A program made the translations under genes and the position numbers. This document shows positions 14,638-22,199 of a DNA stretch of 42,643 nucleotides, piece after piece (within the stretch, counting starts at the first letter, position 1; the number at the start of each line of letters is the position of its first letter). Source of the stretch: a virus; IMG/VR virus record IMGVR_UViG_3300034019_001383, positions 1 to 42,643 of that record; one strand, written 5' to 3'. The notes beneath the pieces are model-generated. The model ran no database searches. It saw only the letters and a list, made by a program, of their open reading frames with translations, and was not told the DNA's origin.

Positions 14638-16788
14638 TTACAAGGCATATCGAGGAGCATTGCGGCCAACGGTTGTCAGCTTCCAGGCCTTCCCCGCTTT
14701 TTTGATCAAGCCTTGCTTTCGCAGCCAGGTCAGGTTGTTGCGCACAGTCGCCTCAGAGACCCCCTGGAGGTCATCAAGCAACATCCGGGTGTCGGTGGGC
14801 CTACCGCTGGCCTCGCGCAGCTCCAGGCGATCCAGGAGGGCGCAGCGAGCGTTCCCGGTGATCTCTCCGTCGCTCACCTCAAACCCCTCGGGCCCAAGGC
14901 GGTACTTGAAATCGCGGGATTGGCTGCCACGCAACTTGAGCACCGACCATTCGTTGCAGGTGCCCCGTTCGCCGGTGTGCCTGGTGATCTGGTGGACACC
15001 GCTGGGGATCTGGTTGATGTTCTGGGAGCCTGCGGCGGCTTGGACGCCTTTACCAGAGGCCTTGCCGCCTGCAGGGTGGTGCAGCCACACCAGGGAGCAA
15101 TGCCGGCCAACCAGGGCTTGCATGAACCTCATCAACGTGCCAACCGGGCCGATTCCGAAATTGATGCCGGCCAATTCCAAAACCGCCTTGAGGCTGTCAA
15201 TGATCACCAGCGAATGGCCGCCTTCTGCCAATTCGTCGCGCAGCTCAAGCAAGCCCCTTGGAGAACAGCACCAGGGCGGCATTTGATCGCCAGCCTCGGC
15301 GGCCCAGATCGATAGATTTGCGATAATCTCGGGATCGTCGGCCACCCCAAGGTCTTCGAGGTATTCGAGCACCATGGCCCTGGCCCCCTCACCGGCGTCG
15401 GTGCCGATCCATAGGACCTTGCCGCGGCGGATGGGATCAACGGGAATCTCCTGATCGAGAAACGGCAAGCCTTTGATGACGGCTGCGGCCATTGCAGCTG
15501 CGGCCATGGTCTTGCCGGCGCCTCCTGCACCGAAGACAACGTGATCCCGGCGCCACAACAAAAAGCCTGGCAGTAAATCCTCGGCAGGTGAGTCGAGGGA
15601 GTCGGTGATTGATCGCCCCCGGCGTTGCCCGCTGTGGCCCTGCTGAAGGGGAAGGCCCCACCTTGTGGCCAGGGCCACCATCATCCGATCGTCTATGGCA
15701 TCGCCCCTGACCCCCAGGGCGAACAGCTCAGCTCGAATCGCCTGCTCCTGGGCCCATTGGTCGACCGGCTCAAGTTTGAGATCGAGGAGGGTGTCCAGGA
15801 GGGATTGAATCTGCTGGTCGCGTGGGGGCTGGGAGCGCTGGGGCCCTGGCTCCTGCTCCTGTTGCTGAACCTCAACCAGCGTCCAGTAGGCCTCCACCGC
15901 TGCCTCTGCGATGTCGAGGATCGCGCTCTCGGGCCCATCTGGGGCGTCGTCAATGGATCCACCGTCTGGGATACCGGGCCATAGGTCGATCGCCGGAATC
16001 ACCAGCATCGGCAGCCCTGCCTGCGCTGCGGCCTCGGCTGCGTTCTCGGCGCGCCGTCGCCCCTCCTGCTGGTGCCCCGGCCGATCCGGCCCGTCATGGT
16101 CCTGGAGGTAGATCAGCCCTGGGCAGCCACCAGCCTTGAGCGCTTGGTAGCGAGGCACGATCTGCTCAATGGTGTGGGCGTGGCCTGGTTGGGAGACGCT
16201 GACCACGCCCCCTGCCGCGCAGAGTTCTGCGCATTTTTCGCCCTCGGGCTCAAGAATCCACCCATCGGCGCCGATGGTGTCGGCCAGGTTGAAAACGGGC
16301 CAAGGGTCAGGACCGGACCCCCTTTCCCATTTACCATCCTGCAGATGAAATACGTAGAAAGCCTTGTCACCGTCAGGAAGCGCCACCCGTTTAACCAACT
16401 GGGTGGGCCCATAGCGGTATGGGCTGCCAGCAGGCTCCCTGGCGGGCATCCTGGCCAGGGTTGGCGGTCGATCAGGTAATGGCGCCGGCTGTGTCCGCGC
16501 TGGCTCGGCTGGTCGCCGTTGGATCGATCGCCGAGGAAGGCGCTGGGCCCCGTCGCGGGGTTTGTCGAGGGTGAAATGGCCTGCCCTGCCGTCGCGGGTA
16601 TTGCCGGTGAATGCCCAAGCCCCCTCATCTGCACCAATGACCACCTCACCGGGGCGGTGGTCTTTGGGGTGATGGCAGATCACCTCAAGGCCATCGGACG
16701 AAATGCGGCAGTCGCCGTCCTTCGTTCTGCCGCAGATAGGGCAGGGGTTGCGCCGGCCGCTAGGAAGCAATTTTTGTTTCTCGCTCAT
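14638..16788 (-). CDS. Primase-helicase (zinc finger, TOPRIM-like, RecA/RepA-type ATPase)
   Basis: A 716-residue replication protein. A zinc-binding primase N-terminus has Cys16, Cys19, Cys27 and Cys38-His39 (CPICGRTKDGDCR and ICHH). A TOPRIM-like core shows E180-x-E182 (ILEPEGEK) and D230-x-D232 (YLQDHDGP). A RecA-fold helicase domain has Walker A at 420-427 (GAGGAGKT), Walker B at 528-531 (VIID) and WLHHP near 570. The last 80 residues form a winged helix (VSEATVRNNLTWLRKQGLI). It should prime and unwind DNA at the phage fork. The start overlaps the ribbon-helix-helix gene as ATGA. The repeat cluster lies immediately downstream. Confidence 0.88.
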   Translation of the reverse strand: MSEKQKLLPSGRRNPCPICGRTKDGDCRISSDGLEVICHHPKDHRPGEVVIGADEGAWAFTGNTRDGRAGHFTLDKPRDGAQRLPRRSIQRRPAEPARTQPAPLPDRPPTLARMPAREPAGSPYRYGPTQLVKRVALPDGDKAFYVFHLQDGKWERGSGPDPWPVFNLADTIGADGWILEPEGEKCAELCAAGGVVSVSQPGHAHTIEQIVPRYQALKAGGCPGLIYLQDHDGPDRPGHQQEGRRRAENAAEAAAQAGLPMLVIPAIDLWPGIPDGGSIDDAPDGPESAILDIAEAAVEAYWTLVEVQQQEQEPGPQRSQPPRDQQIQSLLDTLLDLKLEPVDQWAQEQAIRAELFALGVRGDAIDDRMMVALATRWGLPLQQGHSGQRRGRSITDSLDSPAEDLLPGFLLWRRDHVVFGAGGAGKTMAAAAMAAAVIKGLPFLDQEIPVDPIRRGKVLWIGTDAGEGARAMVLEYLEDLGVADDPEIIANLSIWAAEAGDQMPPWCCSPRGLLELRDELAEGGHSLVIIDSLKAVLELAGINFGIGPVGTLMRFMQALVGRHCSLVWLHHPAGGKASGKGVQAAAGSQNINQIPSGVHQITRHTGERGTCNEWSVLKLRGSQSRDFKYRLGPEGFEVSDGEITGNARCALLDRLELREASGRPTDTRMLLDDLQGVSEATVRNNLTWLRKQGLIKKAGKAWKLTTVGRNAPRYAL

Positions 16789-16973
16789 TCGGCCTCGCGC
16801 CGGGCTTTGGCGGTTTCCCGCGCCGTGGCTGCCAGACTGGCCCGCCTGGCTCGCTCAATGGCCATAACAACCAGGGCATTGACCGCTAGGCCCCTGCTAT
16901 CGGCCTCAGCCCGCAGCCAAAGCATTTGTTGCGGGGTAGGTCGGATTGAGATCGGGTTTCGCTTCGACGGCAT
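16785..16973 (-). CDS. Ribbon-helix-helix regulator
   Basis: A 62-residue protein with the Arc/CopG-type pattern: strand NPISIRPTP, helix QQMLWLRAEADSRG, then LAVNALVVMAIERARR, and a basic tail. Such proteins bind short repeated operators as dimers and often regulate themselves. It is first in the leftward operon, ahead of the primase-helicase, and a 9-bp direct repeat sits 40-65 bases upstream of its start. Confidence 0.7.
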   Translation of the reverse strand: MPSKRNPISIRPTPQQMLWLRAEADSRGLAVNALVVMAIERARRASLAATARETAKARREAE

Positions 16974-17012
16974 TGCTAGGGGCAGGGGAATCTCAACCAG
17001 TGTAGCCGGAGA

Positions 17013-17038
17013 GGTTCACCCTATGCTATGGTTCACCC
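17013..17038. promoter_or_regulatory. Direct-repeat operator GGTTCACCC in the divergent control region
   Basis: GGTTCACCC occurs at 17013-17021 and 17030-17038, 17 bases apart, between the leftward regulator/primase operon (start 16973) and the rightward early operon (start 17092). TATGCTATGG lies between the repeats and could serve as a -10 region. The repeats could be bound by the adjacent ribbon-helix-helix protein. The site is read directly; binding is inference. Confidence 0.5.
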
Positions 17039-17091
17039 ATGGCCGCCGCACCATGCCTTGGCGACCAACCATCCTCTTTTGGTATCTCTTC

Positions 17092-17424
17092 ATGAGTGAC
17101 GTCCCTTATTCAGCTATTGAAGTCGATGGTGTCAGGTACGTTCCTGAACAAGCCGCCAGCCCTGCTGCATTGCCCGCAGGCAACAGAGCTGTTTTTGTCA
17201 TTGATCGCGGTTTTATTTATGCCGGCGACTGGTCTTTGTCTGATGAAGGCTACACATTGGCCAATGCTGTAAATCTGCGCCGATACGAAAGTATTGGCTT
17301 TGAAGGAGTTCTTGCCGATCCAAAATCAAGCAAAGCCACAATTGTATCCATCCCTTATCCCGTAATTGTGCCAGCTGGATCTGTGCTGTTCAAGATACCC
17401 GTTCCTCAAGGGTGGGGGCTGTGA
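17092..17424 (+). CDS. Conserved phage protein (DUF6948-like)
   Basis: A 110-residue protein, first gene of the rightward early operon. The pattern NRAVFVIDRGFIYAGDWSL, then LANAVNLRRYESIGFEGVLA, then VSIPYPVIVPAGSVLFKIPV belongs to a small all-beta family common in phages; I believe it is the one called DUF6948, without being able to check. The function is unknown. I chose the ATG at 17092 because the frame remains open far upstream without similarity. Confidence 0.7.
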   Translation: MSDVPYSAIEVDGVRYVPEQAASPAALPAGNRAVFVIDRGFIYAGDWSLSDEGYTLANAVNLRRYESIGFEGVLADPKSSKATIVSIPYPVIVPAGSVLFKIPVPQGWGL

Positions 17425-17672
17425 TTGCCTTAAGTCCGGTTGCTAGGCCAGTTGGCTATGGCTATGGCAATGGCTATAGCAATGGCAATGGCGATGGCTA
17501 TGGCTATGGCAATGGCTATGGCTATGGCGATGGCGATGGCTATGGCAATGGCGATGGCGATGGCTATGGCACTGGCTATGGCAATGGCAATGGCGATGGC
17601 GATGGCTATGGCTATGGCTATGGCGATGGCGATGGCTATGGCACTATTTCAACCGTAACCAGAAGGCGATGA
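17421..17672 (+). CDS. Gly-Tyr/Asn/Asp dipeptide-repeat protein
   Basis: An 83-residue protein starting at a GTG that overlaps the stop of the preceding gene (GTGA). After VIALSPVARPV the chain is almost entirely Gly alternating with Tyr, Asn or Asp (GYGYGNGYG and GDGDGYG units), ending in a basic tail (VTRRR). Encoded by a hexanucleotide array, it is likely disordered or amyloid-like. Proteins with this leader and repeat occur in other phages, with no known role to my knowledge. Confidence 0.7.
   Translation: MIALSPVARPVGYGYGNGYSNGNGDGYGYGNGYGYGDGDGYGNGDGDGYGTGYGNGNGDGDGYGYGYGDGDGYGTISTVTRRR
17454..17643 (+). repeat. Hexanucleotide array (GGCNAT)n
   Basis: About 31 consecutive six-base units follow GGC-T/A/G-AT, so each gives Gly plus Tyr, Asn or Asp. 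Variation is almost confined to one base per unit. Unit gain or loss keeps the reading frame. Confidence 0.95.
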
Positions 17673-17706
17673 TTTTTTTCCCCACCCTTTAGCCCACGGG
17701 GCATGG

Positions 17707-17759
17707 CGGGCAGTTCATGGCCCGGCTAAGCGCTCCCTGGCGATGCCGTCTACTGCCCG
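17707..17759 (+). other. Possible RNA stem in the gap after the repeat protein
   Basis: CGGGCAG (17707-17713) pairs perfectly with CTGCCCG (17753-17759), enclosing about 39 bases with further GC-rich pairing options such as GGC/GCC. The 287-base gap 17673-17959 holds no convincing gene. This could be a processing, leader or regulatory RNA element, but pairing by chance in GC-rich DNA is not excluded. Confidence 0.35.
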
Positions 17760-17796
17760 GCCCTGGCGTAGCAAACAACGGCCTCTCGCCTGACAC

Positions 17797-17883
17797 GGGA
17801 CCCATCGAGGTTTACCGCTGGTGCCATTCAACACTGGAGGTGGGCGGTAACAAGCGCTGACCTGTAAGTCCCTTTTTTCTTTT
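17797..17883 (+). terminator. Extended hairpin followed by a U-tract
   Basis: Nested complementary arms are visible: GGGAC (17797-17801) with GTCCC (17868-17872), AGGT (17808-17811) with ACCT (17860-17863), and TTACCGC (17812-17818) with GCGGTAA (17844-17850). TTTTTTCTTTT follows directly. This fits a rho-independent terminator for the short rightward transcript, or the 3' end of a structured small RNA. The next gene starts at 17960. Confidence 0.6.
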
Positions 17884-17959
17884 ACTCAATTCCCCTTCCC
17901 AGTAAACTACACCAAAACCACTCCATGCCCAGATTGCCCATTCTTGACTGGCACTGAAG

Positions 17960-18247
17960 ATGACTTACTTTATCTGTAAAAACTACCACATCCAGAACGA
18001 CGGCCTCGTCTGGAAACTGACGATGATGGCCCCCCCAGGGATTGGCGCTTGGAACATCAAGGCCACCCTGACCCGCAACAGCAGCGTCAAAGAGCGGCAC
18101 GGCCGCTGGTCGGCCAGAACAGGATGGAAGCCCGCAGGGTGGCGCCCGCTGCCAGGTTCTGAGATTGCCCAGATCGCAGAAGGTTGGATGCGGGCCCATC
18201 CTGTTCCCATCTCTGATGGTGTGGCGGTTAGCCGGGGGAGGCCATGA
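17960..18247 (+). CDS. Hypothetical protein
   Basis: A 95-residue protein beginning MTYFICKNYHIQNDGLVWKL, rich in Trp, Gly and Arg, with no family recognised. It is the first of a run of small rightward genes overlapping by four bases each, and its stop overlaps the next start as ATGA. It follows the U-tract hairpin, so it probably has its own promoter; a TTGACT lies at about 17943 but no convincing -10 accompanies it. Confidence 0.6.
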   Translation: MTYFICKNYHIQNDGLVWKLTMMAPPGIGAWNIKATLTRNSSVKERHGRWSARTGWKPAGWRPLPGSEIAQIAEGWMRAHPVPISDGVAVSRGRP

Positions 18248-18657
18248 CCTTCCACATCGACTCCGACGGCGGCCAGATTGGTCGTTTCTGGTGGGACAAC
18301 AGCGCCATGGGTGGCATTTTTACTCGCGCCGGTCAGTTCAACACCAGTTTCCGCCCTGGCCGTTGTGGCTGGCGTGAATCCTGGCCCGATCAAACTGCAT
18401 GTTGGCCGGTCTCCCCATGGGGAAAGGGTGATCCTGCTGATGACTGGTGTCGCGACTTTGCTGCTTTTGAACCTTGGTTTGATCGCATGATGGAAGATCG
18501 CAATCTTGATGAAATTGATTTTACAATTACAGACAGAATCGAGATGTATTCAATGCTGTGCGACATGTTTAACGCTGGCGTAGAGGCCGGCCGCAATCCG
18601 TGGCGATGGGCCCGGCAGCTTGAGCAACGATCCACCAATGAGAAGGAATCTGAATGA
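18244..18657 (+). CDS. Hypothetical protein with IGRFWWDNS motif
   Basis: A 137-residue, Trp-rich protein. The N-terminus FHIDSDGGQIGRFWWDNS is shared in pattern with the 69-residue protein at 19314-19523 (INSNRGRIGRFCWVNS), so the two are probably paralogues or share a domain. The C-terminal half is helical and acidic (DEIDFTITDRIEMYSML). The function is unknown. It overlaps both neighbours as ATGA. Confidence 0.65.
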   Translation: MTFHIDSDGGQIGRFWWDNSAMGGIFTRAGQFNTSFRPGRCGWRESWPDQTACWPVSPWGKGDPADDWCRDFAAFEPWFDRMMEDRNLDEIDFTITDRIEMYSMLCDMFNAGVEAGRNPWRWARQLEQRSTNEKESE

Positions 18658-19067
18658 CAACTCCCACCATTCGCGAGGCCCTGGCCCGGTTGATTGAGCT
18701 GGACGAACAGGCGCCAACGGGGTTTGAAATTGGGACCGATCCGCAGTGGACCAGCGACTGGGATCAGGCCATCCACCAGGCCCGCCAGGCGCTGGCCCCA
18801 AAAATCGCTATGAATCAAGCGGCATGGCTAAATGTTGCAATTTGCGCCGCTCAGCGAGCCAAAATTGCCATACAGGAAGCCAATAACCCCAAACTTGAAG
18901 GCTGGAGGCGTCGCATATTTACTAATCGGGAAATCGACGAAACGGATACTGTCAACATGGCTTTCAACCGTGCCGCTGGCACTAGGGTTTTGCTCGATTC
19001 TGTTACGTTTCGCTGGATGTTTGACTATTCAGAGCTTGATCAATCTGTCGTTGAAGAGGCACCATGA
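18654..19067 (+). CDS. Hypothetical early protein
   Basis: A 137-residue protein. The N-terminal helix (TIREALARLIELDEQ) and a following DWDQAIHQARQALA segment occur in small accessory proteins of related phages as I recall them. The remainder is mixed (NVAICAAQRAKIAIQEA and MAFNRAAGTRVLLDSV). No catalytic motif is visible. It is coupled to both neighbours by four-base overlaps. Confidence 0.65.
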   Translation: MTTPTIREALARLIELDEQAPTGFEIGTDPQWTSDWDQAIHQARQALAPKIAMNQAAWLNVAICAAQRAKIAIQEANNPKLEGWRRRIFTNREIDETDTVNMAFNRAAGTRVLLDSVTFRWMFDYSELDQSVVEEAP

Positions 19068-19321
19068 CCACCCCAAAACCATTAAGCCACGACCCGCAAG
19101 CGGTGCTGGATGCTTGGCTGAGCAGTGAGAATGGCGCCCGAATGCTGGGCGATCCAAGTTGTTTGGCCGTTGCATTTCGCGCCGCTGCAGCGCAAATTGC
19201 TGCAGGGGAGGTCCCGCCCCATGTAACGGGCGATGCTTATTGGCCGTGGCGAAACGGTCGCGCTACGGCCGAGGAACATTTGCTCGCCATCGCCACCGAA
19301 CTGGAGGGGGCCAATGGCTGA
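19064..19321 (+). CDS. Hypothetical early protein
   Basis: An 85-residue, mostly helical, Ala-rich protein (AVAFRAAAAQIAAGEV, and a C-terminal EEHLLAIATELEGANG). There is no known family or motif. It overlaps the preceding gene as ATGA and the next start lies eight bases before its end. Confidence 0.65.
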   Translation: MTTPKPLSHDPQAVLDAWLSSENGARMLGDPSCLAVAFRAAAAQIAAGEVPPHVTGDAYWPWRNGRATAEEHLLAIATELEGANG

Positions 19322-19523
19322 TTCTTTTATCAGAATCAATTCCAACCGCGGGCGGATTGGTCGCTTCTGCTGGGTGAACAGCGATCTGCGCCAGGATCAC
19401 CGCAGTTGCATAATTGTCCAGGGGCAGATTGGCGGTCGAGCACCCTGGTATTACCCCTGCGGCTGGTGGGGTTCGTCTTATTTGTGCTCACCCCATCCGG
19501 CGACGCCCGGGGAGGCGTGGTGA
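19314..19523 (+). CDS. Small Trp/Cys-rich protein, paralogue of 18244-18657 N-terminus
   Basis: A 69-residue protein beginning with RINSNRGRIGRFCWVNS, closely patterned on the N-terminus of the gene at 18244. It continues with a Trp/Gly/Pro-rich part (WYYPCGWWGSSY). The frame is open further upstream, but the ATG at 19314 fits the overlapping style of the operon and the paralogue start. The stop overlaps the next ATG as TGATG. The function is unknown. Confidence 0.55.
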   Translation: MADSFIRINSNRGRIGRFCWVNSDLRQDHRSCIIVQGQIGGRAPWYYPCGWWGSSYLCSPHPATPGEAW

Positions 19524-19909
19524 TGCCTGATCCCGTTTCAAACGATGAGCTGGACTGGCTGATTTGGCGCGATCTGCGCGATCAGGACGGGCATCCAGAA
19601 AACAGCCCCGTTCTGGTGGCCGCCGCTGGGGGGCAATCGCACCGAATCAAGGGCAGGATGCAGGCCATGCGCAAAGCAGGCCGGCTTCGGTTCCATCGCA
19701 GGACCGAAAGCCGACTCCCCGCCCGCGTCAAGGCCCACGGCTGGGAGGTGCTCGGCTGCCCCGGTGCCGGCATCCAGGAGGACGGGCAATTTGACTGGGC
19801 CTATGGCTGCGCCGATTGCCTGCGCCGCGTTAGCCCAGACCCAGCTGATGGGGTGGTCGAGCCGCCTGGGGTTGTTTTTGAAGAATGCGAGCTGAGGATT
19901 GAACCATGA
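19523..19909 (+). CDS. Hypothetical protein, possible DNA-binding
   Basis: A 128-residue protein starting MPDPVSNDELDWLIWRDL. Residues 30-70 are basic and helical (SHRIKGRMQAMRKAGRLRFH), reminiscent of a winged-helix segment. A Cys pair (YGCADCLRR) lies near residue 98, then an acidic C-terminus. The start is chosen at the TGATG overlap with the previous gene. DNA binding is only a suggestion from the basic helix. Confidence 0.6.
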   Translation: MPDPVSNDELDWLIWRDLRDQDGHPENSPVLVAAAGGQSHRIKGRMQAMRKAGRLRFHRRTESRLPARVKAHGWEVLGCPGAGIQEDGQFDWAYGCADCLRRVSPDPADGVVEPPGVVFEECELRIEP

Positions 19910-20193
19910 CCACCCCCGCGCTTTGCTTCCAGGCTCGCCCCTTTGGGGATGAGTACGTCGGCTATGTGTTTACGGAAACCAGGGGCAAGGCCAAAGCGTT
20001 GGCCATGCAATCCGATCCCAGCAACTCACCGCCTTACCTGGCCGAAGACTTTACGCAATGGTCAGTTCGCCGCTGGCAGCAGCTAGACGGACGGCTGCCA
20101 GTAGGCGCCGCCTTGTGGTGCCCACAGGACGTGCCAGATGGCAGTGACATTGACCCGGTTGCCTTATGGACTGACTTTTCATTTTTCCTTTGA
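19906..20193 (+). CDS. Hypothetical protein
   Basis: A 95-residue protein (LCFQARPFGDEYVGYVFTET then GKAKALAMQS) with no family recognised. GYVFTETRGKAKALA suggests a small alpha/beta fold. The ATG overlaps the previous stop as ATGA. It is the penultimate gene of this rightward block before the strand switch. Confidence 0.6.
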   Translation: MTTPALCFQARPFGDEYVGYVFTETRGKAKALAMQSDPSNSPPYLAEDFTQWSVRRWQQLDGRLPVGAALWCPQDVPDGSDIDPVALWTDFSFFL

Positions 20194-20196
20194 GGA

Positions 20197-20730
20197 TTGA
20201 GCCTAGTCCCTAACCCCAAACGCCCCGGCCGCCCTCGCAAGCCGGCCGCTTCTAGGCTCCCGCCAGATCCGCCAGATCCCACCCCGCAAGGCCCACCACC
20301 CCCCAGCGGGGATGCAGTCGCAGCGGCCTTAGTTGCCGTGGTGTCTGGCGCCGTGCCGGTTGAGGCCTGGGAGGTTCGAGCTGACGAGCCCCTCGACCGG
20401 CAGCAGGTTTGGGCTAGCAACGGCTGGCGGTTTGCGTTCTGGTGGCAGATGGGGGTGCTCCACCGCCTGGCTGTGGCACTGGCCCCTGGTGGTGCCCGGT
20501 GGGAGTACGGCTGCGGCCGGTGGCCTGATTGGCTGGCAGGGCCTGATGCCGTGGTGCTCGATCCGGTCCACCACCTGCTGACCTCGGAGCAGCGTGTCCA
20601 GCTGCAGGCACGGCTGCTGGGTTGCGCGCCGCGGCCACGGCCTCTGGTGCCGGAGTATTTCACGCGTCCCTGGCCGTTGCTCGATGAGGTCTTCCCGCCT
20701 GACGAGGACTGGTTGGAGCGGGCGAGCTGA
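20197..20730 (+). CDS. Hypothetical protein with AT-hook-like N-terminus
   Basis: A 177-residue protein. Residues 7-16 (PKRPGRPRKP) match the AT-hook core GRPRKP, followed by a proline-rich linker to about residue 38. The folded part contains SNGWRFAFWWQMGVLHRLAV, then WEYGCGRWPDWLAGPDAVVL and LLTSEQRVQLQARLLG. The only plausible start is a TTG at 20197, right after GAGGA, so the exact start is unsure. It ends the first rightward block. Confidence 0.6.
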   Translation: MSLVPNPKRPGRPRKPAASRLPPDPPDPTPQGPPPPSGDAVAAALVAVVSGAVPVEAWEVRADEPLDRQQVWASNGWRFAFWWQMGVLHRLAVALAPGGARWEYGCGRWPDWLAGPDAVVLDPVHHLLTSEQRVQLQARLLGCAPRPRPLVPEYFTRPWPLLDEVFPPDEDWLERAS

Positions 20731-20769
20731 GGGTGGCCATGAAAAAGCCCCTTGATGGGGGCGGTGTGG

Positions 20770-21016
20770 TTATTCGTCGTCCCTGGAGTGATCGCGGTGT
20801 CTGTCCCGCGCTTCGGCATGGTCGAGCAACCCGGTCCGTTCGATCAGCACGCCCCGCGTCGGTGTGCAGTCGCCAGGATTCCCAGCAGTGATCGCCGTGG
20901 GTGCCGGTGTGCTGGCGGGGGCATGTGGCGCAGGGGCGTAGCTCTGCGGGGGGCAGCAGGCCGGCCTGGCGTGCGCGGTAGCGGCGCTGGCGGTCGGCTC
21001 CGGTGGGGTCAGGCAT
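20770..21016 (-). pseudogene. Frameshifted paralogue of the small Cys/His protein at 22294
   Basis: The N-terminal half (MPDPTGADRQRRYRARQAGL, then CATCPRQHTGTHGDHCW) matches the pattern of the intact protein at 22294-22530 (MPDPGAAAQRQRLYRQRKRG, CECCSRRHTGKHGQLC). Near 20855, around a GGGG run, similarity moves to the other frame: the ERTGLLDHAEARDR segment ending at 20770 matches ERVFLHRQAKAKRD. Read without the shift, the frame runs to 20660 through unlikely sequence and into the opposite gene. It is a true frameshift or a base-call error. The start overlaps the upstream gene by 8 bases. Confidence 0.5.
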
Positions 21017-21215
21017 CAATCTCCACCATGGCGGGCCAGCTGGGCATGGTCGAGTCGTAGGCCGCTTCGCAGGCCTTACGCAGCTCGGTATAGGGAACCC
21101 ACGCCCAACCGTCGTTTACTTCCCAAGAAACAAGACGATTGCCGTCTGCATCCCAAGACATCGGGTTGCTGTCTAGGACGTTTTCAATTGATGGAACAAA
21201 TTCGGTGGTGGTCAT
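21009..21215 (-). CDS. Hypothetical protein
   Basis: A 68-residue acidic protein (SWDADGNRLVSWEVNDGWAW, then YTELRKACEAAYDS). No family was recognised. It is in the first minus-strand accessory operon, between the 189-residue gene and the frameshifted Cys/His gene, overlapping the latter by 8 bases. Confidence 0.6.
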   Translation of the reverse strand: MTTTEFVPSIENVLDSNPMSWDADGNRLVSWEVNDGWAWVPYTELRKACEAAYDSTMPSWPAMVEIDA

Positions 21216-21270
21216 GGCAAAAAAGGGAGCGACGGGGTTGGATTGATTGTTGGGAAGCCCCGGCGGGGGG

Positions 21271-21840
21271 TCAGGCGGCTAAGTTCGCCTCTAAATCCTT
21301 AACCTGGATGATCCGGCATTCGCCGGAAAGGCCTTGAGCAGCGGCAGTGGCAGCGGCGTGAGAGAAGAACAGATTGGGACCAAGACAAGGGTTGATTCCT
21401 CTTATGTGGCCTTGCTTTACCTGCTCAGGCTGGTTCCAATTATCGGATGTTTTTAAAATAATCGTAAACATTTTTCCCATTGCTTCTTCTTCCTTTTGGG
21501 TCGTTAGCCATATTCCCAGTCCATCCTTCCTAAACTTTTGCAGCCTGTTGGTACAGGCTTTCACGCATTTCATATATATCCGATAGTTTTCTAATTCCCT
21601 TTTACCGATATTGATCCTATATGTGTTTATAAAACGACCCCGCGTTGTGGGATGGGGAGTGCTAAAAGCGAAAGACCTGCAGCCATCTTCCCCGTCTTCT
21701 TCCACTTCTTCTTCAACGCAGACCAGGCTTTGCGGCGGTGTCTGCTGGTGGAGCATTGCGCTCTTCCAGTGAAGAGCAGCGAGTCGGATATTCTCGGAGA
21801 CGCAAAGGCGCCTCATCTGGGCTTGAGTGAGTTTGGTCAT
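21271..21840 (-). CDS. Hypothetical protein
   Basis: A 189-residue protein: an N-terminal helix (KLTQAQMRRLCVSENIRLAA), an acidic run (EEEVEEDGEDG, residues 43-53), a beta-strand and basic middle (YRINIGKRELENYRIYMK), and a C-terminal part with FFSHAAATAAAQGLSG. It is more AT-rich than most neighbours, suggesting recent acquisition. The function is unknown. It lies 92 bases downstream of the 88-residue gene in the same orientation. Confidence 0.6.
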   Translation of the reverse strand: MTKLTQAQMRRLCVSENIRLAALHWKSAMLHQQTPPQSLVCVEEEVEEDGEDGCRSFAFSTPHPTTRGRFINTYRINIGKRELENYRIYMKCVKACTNRLQKFRKDGLGIWLTTQKEEEAMGKMFTIILKTSDNWNQPEQVKQGHIRGINPCLGPNLFFSHAAATAAAQGLSGECRIIQVKDLEANLAA

Positions 21841-21894
21841 CGCTAGATGATGGTGTCGATGGTGGATAGCAGCTGAGCGCTGCAGGCTGGCCGA

Positions 21895-21937
21895 GGGGTC
21901 AGGGCCAGCGGGCAGGGGTCAGGGTTTGGGGGTCAAG
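21895..21937. repeat. Short G-rich direct repeats GGGGTCA
   Basis: GGGGTCAGGG occurs at 21895 and 21915, and GGGGTCAAG at 21929, in the short gap before the 189-residue gene and running just into the end of the 88-residue gene. The role is unknown; a leader element or simple G-rich drift are both possible. Confidence 0.4.
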
Positions 21938-22199
21938 CGGTCATCATGTCCCAACCGTTGTCCTTGACCGAAGCGGAGGAGATATACCAGCCGTGAAAAT
22001 TGGCTGATTCGCTGCCGTCGCGCCAAGGGCGGGCCTTGGATCGGGCTGGAGTGTAGGCGTGCGGCAAAGTTGCGTGCTCAAACCAGACGCACTTCTCTGT
22101 GCGCTTAACGCAGGTAACAGGAAAGGAGCTGTGAGCGCAGCTCAGCGATCCGTAATAGGTTTGACCGACTTGAAAAGGAGCAGCGGTGGCGGTTGTCAT
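21933..22199 (-). CDS. Conserved small beta-rich phage protein
   Basis: An 88-residue protein from the ATG at 22197-22199 (FQVGQTYYGSLSCAHSSFPV, then TCVKRTEKCVWFEH). The pattern V-G-x-T-Y-x-x-x-S-x-C-x-H-x-x-F-x-V-T-x-x-K-R-T is one I recall from small proteins of many phages and bacteria, of unknown function. The frame is open further upstream, but that part is the conserved control region. It is the first gene of the downstream minus-strand operon. Confidence 0.65.
   Translation of the reverse strand: MTTATAAPFQVGQTYYGSLSCAHSSFPVTCVKRTEKCVWFEHATLPHAYTPARSKARPWRDGSESANFHGWYISSASVKDNGWDMMTA

Noticed and set aside
17440-17658. Ala-Met repeat ORF over the hexanucleotide array
   Set aside because: It is the other open frame of the same repeat. 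The Gly-Tyr frame has a natural leader and a GTGA overlap with the upstream gene.
20034-20819. Long minus-strand ORF opposite two rightward genes
   Set aside because: Ser/Arg/Pro-rich antisense translation; the plus-strand genes have the operon overlaps and better composition.
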